DNA of 32,645 nt from Ferruginibacter sp. (GTDB taxonomy: Bacteria > Bacteroidota > Bacteroidia > Chitinophagales > Chitinophagaceae), in contig NZ_JACMOO010000323.1 of assembly GCF_014377975.1 (NCBI RefSeq), forward strand, positions 1-32,645, given 5' to 3'. Within the stretch, counting starts at the first letter, position 1, and the number at the start of each line of letters is the position of its first letter. Position numbers and translations under genes: made by a program. Positions 25,242 through 32,645 of this stretch are shown here, in pieces. Under the pieces are notes generated by a model. The model did not search any database, was not told where the DNA came from, and saw only the letters and a list, made by a program, of their open reading frames with translations.

Positions 25242-26852
25242 ATGAACAAAAAAATTCAATCAGCACTTATTTCTGTTTTTTATAAAGATGGATTAGAAAA
25301 TATAATTAAGGAGTTACACCAGCTCGGCATTACCGTTTATTCTACTGGTGGTACACAGCAATTTATTGAAGCCCTGAATGTTCCCTGCGTTCCGGTAGAA
25401 TCGCTAACCAGTTATCCATCTATTTTGGGTGGCCGTGTTAAAACACTGCACCCATCTGTATTTGGTGGTATTTTGGGTAAAAGAAATGATGCCACCCATG
25501 TACAGGAAATGAAGCAATACAATATTCCTGAACTGGATCTTGTAATTGTAGATTTGTATCCTTTTGAAGAAACCGTTGCAATGGTGAATAGCTCCGGCTT
25601 TCAAGTGGCTAGCTCCGGCTTTCAAGCCGGAGATGAAGAAAAAGAAAAACTAATTATTGAAAAAATTGATATTGGCGGTCCGTCGATGATAAGAGGTGCA
25701 GCAAAAAATCATGCAGATGTAGTGGTGATTGCTGCAAAAAAAGATTATGCCCTACTGGAACAAATTTTAAAAGATCAAAAAGGAGAAACTACATTAGCAC
25801 AACGCCGTGCCTTTGCCATAAAAGCCTTTGATGTTTGCACCGGTTACGATTTAGCCATATCAAACTATTTTAATCAAACTGCTTTTGCCAATCCCTTCGA
25901 CAAAACAAAAACGGTATTGCGGTATGGCGAAAATCCACACCAGCAGGGTATTTTCTACGGCAATCAGGAAGAAATATTTGACAAACTTCACGGTAAAGAA
26001 TTATCCTACAATAACCTGGTAGATGTGGATGCAGCGGCACAATTAATAAGCGAATTTGAAAATCATTCAAATTTGAACAGTCTAAAAGTTGCCTCTGTGG
26101 AAGAGGATTTGAGGGAAGTTGTCTTTGCCATCATCAAACATACCAATCCATGTGGTATTGCATCAAGGCCAACTGTAAAAGAAGCCTGGGATGCGGCATT
26201 GGCAGGTGATCCGGAAAGTGCATTCGGTGGCGTATTGGTTTGCAATGCAGCCATTGATAAAGCAACCGCCGAAGCCATCAACGAAATATTTTTCGAGGTT
26301 TTGATTGCACCTTCCTTTAATGCAGACGCCCTGGAAATTTTACAAACAAAAAAGAACCGCATACTGCTGTTACAAAAAACCGGGCTAACGGCTACGCATC
26401 AGTTTAAATCAGTTTTAAACGGAACACTTACCCAGCAAAATGACATGGGCAATTATACAGAATGGAAAGAAGTTGGCGGCAGGGAAACTACCGCAGCGGA
26501 AAAAGAAGACCTTTCATTTGCCAACCTGGTAGCCAAACATTTAAAAAGTAACTCCATTGCATTGGTAAAAAACAAACAGCTCATTGGAAAAGGTTGCGGA
26601 CAAACTTCCAGGATAGATTCTTTACGTCAGTCAATAGAAAAAGCAACACAATTTAATTTTGATTTAACAGGTGCCGCATTGGCGAGCGATGCATTTTTTC
26701 CTTTTGATGATTGCGTAAAAATTGCACATGCAGCAGGCATCCATTCCTTTATACAGCCTGGGGGATCTATACGGGACAAAGATTCTATTGAATACTGCAA
26801 ACAAAATAACCTCGCCATGGTTATTACCGGGTTGCGCCATTTTAAACATTAA
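25242..26852 (+). CDS. purH: Bifunctional AICAR transformylase / IMP cyclohydrolase
   Basis: Last two steps of IMP synthesis in the cytoplasm. The 536-residue protein has an N-terminal MGS-like IMP cyclohydrolase domain (STGGTQQFIE, GGRVKTLHP, VDLYPFEETV) and a C-terminal formyltransferase domain (RYGENPHQQG, KHTNPCGIA with its Lys-His pair, AFGGVLV, GCGQTSRID, ASDAFFPFDD, PGGSIRD). Start ATG 25242 fits the family N-terminus; a longer frame from 25155 crosses the promoter. About 20 extra residues, NSSGFQVASSGFQAGDEEKE, sit between the two halves of the cyclohydrolase domain; they come from a tandem palindromic repeat. Catalytic motifs are intact, so the enzyme is probably active. The EamA gene follows after 26 bp. 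Confidence 0.95.
   Translation: MNKKIQSALISVFYKDGLENIIKELHQLGITVYSTGGTQQFIEALNVPCVPVESLTSYPSILGGRVKTLHPSVFGGILGKRNDATHVQEMKQYNIPELDLVIVDLYPFEETVAMVNSSGFQVASSGFQAGDEEKEKLIIEKIDIGGPSMIRGAAKNHADVVVIAAKKDYALLEQILKDQKGETTLAQRRAFAIKAFDVCTGYDLAISNYFNQTAFANPFDKTKTVLRYGENPHQQGIFYGNQEEIFDKLHGKELSYNNLVDVDAAAQLISEFENHSNLNSLKVASVEEDLREVVFAIIKHTNPCGIASRPTVKEAWDAALAGDPESAFGGVLVCNAAIDKATAEAINEIFFEVLIAPSFNADALEILQTKKNRILLLQKTGLTATHQFKSVLNGTLTQQNDMGNYTEWKEVGGRETTAAEKEDLSFANLVAKHLKSNSIALVKNKQLIGKGCGQTSRIDSLRQSIEKATQFNFDLTGAALASDAFFPFDDCVKIAHAAGIHSFIQPGGSIRDKDSIEYCKQNNLAMVITGLRHFKH
25589..25630 (+). repeat. Tandem palindromic 21-bp repeat inside purH
   Basis: Two adjacent 21-bp units each begin TAGCTCCGGCTTTCAAG. 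The second forms a perfect 9-bp stem, CTCCGGCTT/AAGCCGGAG, with a 2-base loop. Being 21 bp long, each unit adds seven codons (about SSGFQVA) and keeps the frame. Confidence 0.9.
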
Positions 26853-26878
26853 GTCCTGAAGCTCGGCTTGGGTAAACA

Positions 26879-27817
26879 ATGAAAATATTAGCCAATAATA
26901 TCATAGCCAAAACACCCTTTAACCGGCCTGGTGGTAAACCCATGCTGGCATTGATATGGGTATGTTTTTTTTGGGGTACCACCTGGATCGCTTCTAAAGA
27001 AGGCGTTAAATATATACCCGCTATTCAAATGTGCGCTATTCGCCAGATATTGGGTGGAAGTATTTACCTTTTGTATTTTTTATATACCAAACATCCCTGG
27101 CCAAAAGGTAAACAGTGGGTAACTATTTTAATATTGAGTGCCTTAAATTTTATGCTTAGCAATACCCTAACCACCTGGGGTGTAAAATATATTTCGAGCG
27201 GTTTAGGAGCCATAATAGCCGCTATTATGCCTTTATGGATAGTTATTTTCACTTTGTTTGAAGGAAACCGCCTCCCCGGAAAAGCGCTGGCCGGCATGCT
27301 GCTTGGCTTTGGCGGCATCTGCATTATTTTTTACGATCACCTGAAAGATTTTTTAAATGCTGATTTTCGTTTTGGTATTTTACTGTCTTTTGTGGCCAGT
27401 ATTTCATGGGCCTTGGGAAGTTTATATACCAAAAAACACAGCAGTGGCTTTAATCCTTATTTTAGTATGGGGCTGCAAATGGTTATTTCTTCTGTTGCTT
27501 TATTTAGTATTACTTACACCACCGGAGATATGATCAACCTCCACGATATTCCTATGAACGGCTGGCTCGCTGTAAGTTACCTAGTGGTGTTTGGCTCTGT
27601 ATTAAGTTTTATTGCCTATGTGTATGTTTTACAGCATTTACCCACCTCACGGGCATCCATATACGCTTATAGCAATCCAGTGGTGGCTGTTCTTTTAGGG
27701 GCTTTAATTTTTAATGAAAGATTAAATATTTATGTAGCTATCGGTGGAGCGGTAACCATCGCTGGCGTGTACTTGGTGAATGATAGTTTTAAAAGAAATG
27801 TTGCAACAAACAAATAG
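26879..27817 (+). CDS. EamA/DMT family transporter
   Basis: Inner-membrane transporter of the drug/metabolite superfamily, 312 residues, about ten hydrophobic segments arranged as two EamA repeats (about 20-150 and 160-302). Typical stretches are ALIWVCFFWGTTWIASKEG in the first repeat and SWALGSLYTKKH, SVLSFIAYVYVLQHLPTSRASIYAYSNPVVAVLLGALIFNE in the second. Such proteins usually export amino acids or other metabolites, but the substrate cannot be read from sequence. It is 26 bp after purH and probably on the same transcript. It converges on the receptor pseudogene; the 187-bp gap (27818-28004) has no clear terminator. Confidence 0.9.
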   Translation: MKILANNIIAKTPFNRPGGKPMLALIWVCFFWGTTWIASKEGVKYIPAIQMCAIRQILGGSIYLLYFLYTKHPWPKGKQWVTILILSALNFMLSNTLTTWGVKYISSGLGAIIAAIMPLWIVIFTLFEGNRLPGKALAGMLLGFGGICIIFYDHLKDFLNADFRFGILLSFVASISWALGSLYTKKHSSGFNPYFSMGLQMVISSVALFSITYTTGDMINLHDIPMNGWLAVSYLVVFGSVLSFIAYVYVLQHLPTSRASIYAYSNPVVAVLLGALIFNERLNIYVAIGGAVTIAGVYLVNDSFKRNVATNK

Positions 27818-28004
27818 AGAACTTTTTATCATTCATTTTTTGTCGGCTGTTTTTAATTTAAAATGTTGTCTAAAAAAATATAGCATTCTTTCATAACCAG
27901 CAAATATGCCAGGCTTAATAAATGCTACACATATCATTAATTATTTTCATTTTAAATATTTTTGTGTCGTTGAAAACTTAAAACTCATACCGAATAGAAT
28001 GTAT

Positions 28005-30419
28005 TTAAAATCCCGCCCTGCCGCTTTCTTCTGCACCCGCCGTTTTGCGCTGGCGACTTGCTTTGATAGTAGATTTACCAAAACGATAGCTGATGTTTAT
28101 TCCTACTCTTGGGCCTTCCGATACATTTTTCCAGTACAGGTTTAAATTGTCATTTTTTAAATAAGCCCTGTAAGCATTTATGCCAATGTTGGTAACACTT
28201 AATTTAATGGTAGCCTTTTTTTGCCATAATTGTTTTTGTATTCCAATGTTACCGCCATAGCTGTTTAAGAGTTTAGTAAAGCTACTTATAGCTGGGGTAG
28301 AGTAATAAAACCCAACCTGAACTTTATACTCTTTTGACAAAATAAAAGTATTGTCACAGCTGAAGTAGCCGTTAATATTGCCGGTTGCATATTCGTAGCC
28401 GGGATAAGTACTGATATCTTTTTCATAATTGATGCCGGCATTATTTTCTGCACTCCACCATTTTGTGAGGGGGATTACTATGGTAATATCCCCGTTTAGA
28501 TAATGCGATTTTCCTATGTTTCTATCAATGGTAGTGGTGATGGTTTTATTATCGTTTTGGGTTACTACATTATCCCTCATATTAGTTTGGTAACGGTAAC
28601 TGATATTACTGAACAACCAATCTTTATAACTGTGTTTTATTTCAAAATTATAATTAAAAGCGGGTTGTAAATAAGGGTTACCGGCAAAAATAGTAAAGGG
28701 ATCAATATAGCTTAAAAATGGATTAAGACTGCTGTATCCCGGTCTGCTGATTCACCTGGTAAAATTGACATTAAACTGGTGACTATCGTTTATTTTAAAA
28801 GTGGCAAATACACTGGGAAATAAACTGACGTATTGCTTTTTATCAACGGTATTGTTGGTAACAGAATTAGCAATATAGCTTGTTCGCTCAGCCCTCAGCC
28901 CTATCTGAAATTCCCATTTTTTATACCTGAAATTTACATTGCTGTAAGCAGCCTGTAAGTTTTCTGTATAGATAAACTGATTGTTTCGGGTATCATCCAC
29001 CAGCCAGTTGCCAGTGCTTAATTGCAGTGAATCTGCTATTAAATTATTATCCATATTTACCCGGCTTATTTTTACGCCAAAAGCAATTTTTGCTTTCTCA
29101 TTCACTTGTTTTACGTAATCAATTTTAGCGCTGTAGATCATTACTTTAGCAGGCACACGATTTCTAAAAATATAATCAGCCCGTAGTTTTTGCCTTACTG
29201 TATTTACAAAATAATTTGTATTTATATCTGTACCATTCGCATTGAAGGTTGCAAGGTCTGCATCAATATTCAATTCGCTTCCAAGGCTGTCCAGCAATGT
29301 TTTCAGGTTAATATTATAAGTGGCATTATTGCTGTATTTGTCATCGGTTTTAATAGTATTTACAAAGGCGTAAGGTTGTTTGTTATTATCGCTAAAAGTT
29401 GTGGTGTTCGTTACCGGTTCTTTGGATGAGGAGAGATTTTGGTTGGTAAAAAAGCCCAGTGTAGTATTTTTATCCAGGCTGTAATCTACACCTGCTTTAA
29501 TAGTACCGGCATTAGCGGTTGGATTCCAGTAATTTCTCCTGCTTTGATAAATAACACCGGTATTTGTTGTGGCAATATTATTAAGTGTAAGTTCATTAAA
29601 GGTATTGTAAATACCGCTATTTATATTGGTAAATACATTCCATTTGCCCTGGCGAAAATTTAAATTCAATCCGCCATTTACTTTACCGTAACGTGCTTTG
29701 GCCATACCAATATTTACCGTACCATTCAGGCCTTGCTGATCACTTTTTTTTAATTTGATATTGATGATGCCTGCACTGCTTTGCGCTTCAAAACTACTAT
29801 TGGGGCTGGCGATGATTTCTATTTTAGTCACCATATCAGCAGGTAAATTTTTAAGGTAATCGGTTAGGGATTGTCCGCTTAAATTAGCCGGTTTGCCATC
29901 AATATAAATTTGAGCGACGGTCCCTTTTAATTTTAAGTTATCATCTTTATCGCTGCTAATCGCAGGCCCCTTTTTTATCATTTCAAATACACTGCTGCCA
30001 CTTGCCATAATGTGCTGCTCAACATTTAAGATGGTTCTGTCTGCTCTTTCTTCAATAAATTTTTTCTTAATAGCCACGGTTACGTTTTGCAAATTTCCAA
30101 TAGCTTTTTGCAGTACTATATTGCCTGTTGCCAGAGGTTCAATACTGTTTGTTAATACCAACGGTTGTCGGTGTTGTTCAAAACCAGTCATACTAATTTG
30201 CAGGGTAAGTTTTCCTTTTTGCAAATCTTTAAATATAAAGATCCCTTGCTCGTCAGATACAGTATTGGCAATGATTTTTTTACTGCTATCCAGCAGCGCA
30301 ATGGTAGCATAACCAATAGATTTTTGTTCACTGGTTAATATTTTACCTTCTACTTCAATTTGGGTAAACGCTGTTTGAAATAAAACTATTAATATAATTA
30401 TTAACTTAAGGCTTTTCAT
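28005..30419 (-). pseudogene. TonB-dependent receptor-like outer-membrane beta-barrel gene with an in-frame TGA
   Basis: Outer-membrane protein gene, about 804 codons, read in one frame except for a TGA at 28752-28754. From ATG 30419: signal peptide (about 1-20), carboxypeptidase-regulatory-like beta domain (about 22-105), plug-like domain with IKKGPAISSDKDDNLKLKG, YIDGKPANLSGQ and IASPNSSFEAQSSAGIINI (about 130-230), then barrel strands. After FNVNFTR the stop occurs, then ISRPGYSSLNPFLSYIDPF and AGNPYLQP continue the family pattern, ending in ISYRFGKSTIKASRQRK. CGA (Arg) to TGA would explain it. A truncated product would lack the last quarter of the barrel and probably not fold. It is divergent from the broken LytS gene. 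Confidence 0.85.
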
Positions 30420-30645
30420 GTTGCGTTGTTTTAGTAACTCGAAATTGGAGGCAACTGCGTAGGTTTTTTTTATTATTCTACCAACAGGTAGTTTTATACT
30501 ACTAACCACTATTTTATAAACCTACCCGTTGGCCGGTATTGTAAAGGAGTTGGTATGTATTTTACAACGGTTGATATAATTTTCAGGCCTGTCAGCTTAA
30601 TTGCGGCTAGATTTATGGATCGAAATAAATTAGGGATAAGCAGCA
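30420..30645. other. Divergent control region between receptor and LytS pseudogenes
   Basis: No gene seen. It contains CCAACAGGTAG and CTACCCGTTGG (near 30480-30490 and 30521-30532) as an imperfect inverted pair, and TTGTAAA/TTTACAA around 30539-30567. These could be LytTR or other operator sites, but I saw no clear TAnnTTTG box on either strand. Confidence 0.35.
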
Positions 30646-31671
30646 ATGAAAAAAAAACACATTATAGCACTACATGCCTTTTACTTTTTTTATGTATTTG
30701 GGTGGGATGAAGTTAGGCGGCAATTATTTAAACCGAAATATGTGTTTTCATTACAACGGCTTACTAACCCCTTTGCTATTTCAGCATACATCCTTTTATT
30801 GGCAGTTTTTATGTCAACTATCTTTTTATAATGCCTGCTTTTTTAAAAAGAATGCCTACATAAAATTAGTTGCATCCTGGTTATTATTACTCGCTGCGTT
30901 TATTATTGCCAGACATACTATAGAAGAAGTTTGGCTTTTTTAATGGTGGGGTATGCGAAATTACAATGCGGGTACTACGCTGCTGGCATATACCGTAGAT
31001 AATTTTTTTGAATGTGCCGGGTTGATAATGATGAGTACTGTTTTCTGGACCGTTACACATTACATACAAAGCGAAAAGGATAAGGCTGTGCTGGTATAAC
31101 AAAAGCAACAAGCCGAATTGTCTTTTTTACGCAACCAGGTAAACCCTCATTTTATTTTTAATACCATGAATAATATATATGCCATGGTATATCAGAAATC
31201 GGCAAAGGCATTGCCAGCTATTGAAAAGCTCAGCAACATAATGCGGTATGTAATGACGGAGAGTGATGTTCAACAAATTTTGTTGGCTAAAGAAGTAGCC
31301 TATCTACAAAATTTTATTGAACTGCAGATGGTAAGAATCAATATCGCCAACAGTGTACAGTTTAATGTTACAGGCAATATTGACAACGTGCAGATTGCAC
31401 CGCTTTTATTAATTCCATTTGTTGAAAATGGTTTTAAACATGGTATTACCAATAAAGAGGAGTATCCTTTTAGAATAAACCTTACAATTGAAAATAAAAC
31501 CCTTCTTTTTACTACAAGTAACTATATCAGTAAGGGTCATAAGGATGAAAGCAATGGCATAGGTTTACTAAATGTACAAAGCGGCTGGCTTTATTGTATC
31601 CCGGAAAGCACATACTTGAAATAAAAAACCGCAATAATATCTTTACCACTAACCTTAACATTCAATTGTAA
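30646..31671 (+). pseudogene. LytS/YehU-type sensor histidine kinase, multiply broken
   Basis: Pieces in different frames together give a membrane sensor kinase: FYFFYVFGWDEVRRQLF and SLQRLTNPFAIS (frame from 30646), IGSFYVNYLFIMPAF (after a shift near 30792), KKNAYIKLVASWLLLLAAFI (after a shift near 30840), then VFWTVTHYIQSEKDK, the His-kinase box AELSFLRNQVNPHFIFNTMNNIYAM, LLLIPFVENGFKHGI, and finally LALLYPGKHILEIKN after a shift near 31580. Stops TAA occur at 30941-30943 and 31097-31099. That is three frameshifts and two nonsense codons. The stretch 31118-31624 is still an open frame carrying the phospho-accepting His and N box, but without membrane segments. It abuts the response regulator start. 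Confidence 0.88.
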
Positions 31672-32412
31672 ATGAATACCAATAAAATTATTTGCATTGC
31701 GGTAGATGATGAGCCCTGGGCTTTGTCGTTGCTTACCAATTACATCAAAAAAATTCACTTTTTAAACCTGGTTTTTTTGAAACTAGTGAATCGTTGGCTG
31801 CATTGGAATATCTGCAAAGCAATACGGTTCAACTGGCCTTTATGGATATACTGATGCCCGACCTTACTGGTATGCAAATAAGGAAAAATTATTCAGAATA
31901 AAATACCGGTAATATTAACCACTGCCTACACCGAATATGCATTAGAGGGGTATGAACATAATGTAATTGACTACCTGGTAAAACCAATCACCTTCGGCCG
32001 GTTTTGCAAAGCAGTTGAAAAAGCAAGGCAGGTTTTACAAAGCCCTGCTACCGTTAAAGAAATGACTGTAATATCCAATACCAGTGAAACTAAGAATTAT
32101 TTATTTGTAAAAACAGATGGTAAAATGGTAAAGGTAAATTTTGAGGAAATTTTATTTATAGAAGGATTAAAAGATTACATCGCTATCAATAAAAAAACAG
32201 AAAAATTAATTATCCTGCAAAACTTTAAAACTATGGAGGAAAATTTACCTACCACCCGTTTTATACGGGTGCACAAAAGCTATATTGTTTCGCTTGAAAA
32301 AATTGACAGCGTTGAAAGAAACCGGATTTTTATAGGCACCAAGATAATACCCGTGGGTGATACTTATAAGGATGCATTTTTTACCAAAATAAATAAGCCT
32401 TACTATAATTGA
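31672..32412 (+). pseudogene. LytTR-type response regulator, frameshifted receiver domain
   Basis: Begins MNTNKIICIAVDDEPWALSLL (acidic receiver pocket), shifts frame at a T7 run near 31772, continues as FETSESLAALEYLQSNTVQL and FMDILMPDLTGMQ (phospho-accepting Asp), and returns to the first frame near 31880 as KIPVILTTAYTEYALEGYEHNVIDYLVKPITF. The C-terminal LytTR DNA-binding domain (from about 32062: KMVKVNFEEILFIEGLKDYI, RFIRVHKSYIVSLEKI) is undamaged and open to the stop. No single frame gives a complete receiver, so signalling is lost; a free DNA-binding fragment could still be made if a start is used. It directly follows the kinase pseudogene (stop and ATG adjacent). Confidence 0.88.
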
Positions 32413-32423
32413 TGAAGGCTTAT
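32393..32423. terminator. Hairpin at the end of the response regulator pseudogene
   Basis: ATAAGCCTT (32393-32401) and AAGGCTTAT (32415-32423) form a perfect 9-bp stem across the stop codon. It is not followed closely by a T run; a T7 tract comes about 28 bp later. Candidate only. Confidence 0.45.
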
Positions 32424-32472
32424 AATTATCTTTTCGCAAAACGATCACCCTTTTTTTAATTACAGCAATTTA

Positions 32473-32508
32473 TTAATAACCGGCAAATTTGTTTTGCTGG
32501 TTTATTAA
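32473..32508. terminator. AT-rich hairpin at the end of the second beta-barrel gene
   Basis: TTAATAACCGGCAAA (32473-32487) and TTTGCTGGTTTATTAA (32493-32508) pair with one bulge and one mismatch. The right arm overlaps the stop codon of the minus-strand gene ending at 32505. It could act for both converging transcripts. Confidence 0.5.
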
Positions 32509-32645
32509 TCCAACGGCGCAGCCCCTTCACTCTCCTTGTTCCTGTTGTCCTTTTTAAATTCCAGCTTTCCAAACTTCCAGGTAAAGTTGATGCCTATGGA
32601 ACGGAAAGGTATTTTGCGTAAACCATTTACAGAAAAGCCGGGGCC
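32505..32645 (-). CDS. Outer-membrane beta-barrel protein, C-terminal end (runs off the window)
   Basis: Only the last 46 codons are present, in a frame open to the window edge: GPGFSVNGLRKIPFRS, then SIGINFTWKFGKLEFKKD and a charged tail KDNRNKESEGAAPLD before TAA. The WKFGKLEFKK motif is the usual last strand and tail of Bacteroidota outer-membrane beta-barrel (OMP_b-brl type) proteins, and the region is similar in kind to the end of the broken receptor at 28005 (SYRFGKSTIKASRQRK). The LytS/LytTR pseudogenes are therefore placed between two beta-barrel genes. Confidence 0.75.
   Translation of the reverse strand, partial: GPGFSVNGLRKIPFRSIGINFTWKFGKLEFKKDNRNKESEGAAPLD

Noticed and set aside
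14299..28754. Stop-codon reassignment as the reason for interrupted genes
   Set aside because: Both TAA and TGA interrupt genes, frameshifts accompany them in 30.6-32.4 kb, and all housekeeping genes use normal stops, so ordinary decay is simpler.
30674..30943. 89-codon frame as a separate small membrane protein
   Set aside because: Its second half matches the membrane part of the LytS-type kinase, and its first half is an out-of-frame reading of the same gene.

Overview
The window looks like chromosome of a member of the Bacteroidota, most likely a Chitinophagaceae-type relative. The reasons are an AT-rich composition, a type IX secretion (T9SS) C-terminal sorting domain, TAnnTTTG-type -7 boxes, outer-membrane beta-barrel receptors paired with a LytS/LytTR two-component system, a carbamoyl-phosphate synthase large subunit without the C-terminal regulatory domain, and the neighbour pairs rsfS-ftsH-LUD and birA/rsfS. 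The genus is inference; no rRNA or other phylogenetic marker RNA is present. I saw no tRNA, rRNA or CRISPR array.

Layout. 1-2.8 kb: the 5' end of alaS (minus), divergent from a membrane-anchored M23 peptidase and a MerR-type regulator. 2.8-8.8 kb: a minus-strand gene train rsfS-ftsH-LUD protein-lpxH-unknown secreted protein-MscS channel, with overlaps or short gaps. 8.9-9.7 kb: birA, closed by a strong hairpin terminator. 9.8-13.9 kb: three minus-strand (putative) peptidase genes: a secreted M57-like lipoprotein, a T9SS-exported subtilisin-like protease and a small HExxH protein. 13.9-14.6 kb: a GxxExxY-family gene broken by one in-frame stop and bracketed by two related hairpin repeats. 14.6-17.2 kb: bcp and a large periplasmic M23 peptidase (minus), divergent from a small YtxH-like protein. 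17.5-21.7 kb: carB, a very small protein-kinase-like gene, a decayed second copy of the carB 3' end, and an Uma2-family gene. 21.8-27.8 kb: a 135-bp inverted-repeat (MITE-like) element directly in front of comEC, then a double-OmpA-domain protein, purH and an EamA transporter. 28-32.6 kb: a receptor plus sensor kinase plus response regulator locus in which all three genes are broken, followed by the 3' end of a second beta-barrel gene.

Most housekeeping genes are intact (alaS as far as seen, ftsH, rsfS, birA, lpxH, bcp, carB, comEC, purH). Damage is concentrated in the accessory loci. The most unusual observations are: (1) the carB-tail relic downstream of the kinase-like gene, which leaves that gene sandwiched between two carB 3' ends; (2) in-frame insertions in two essential nucleotide-biosynthesis genes, a palindromic tandem repeat in purH and a 23-codon insert in carB; (3) paired CTATGTG hairpins around the GxxExxY pseudogene, one carrying a candidate promoter box; (4) the MITE-like element ending 10 bp before comEC; (5) concerted decay of the receptor/LytS/LytTR locus. 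None of these was tested against a database.
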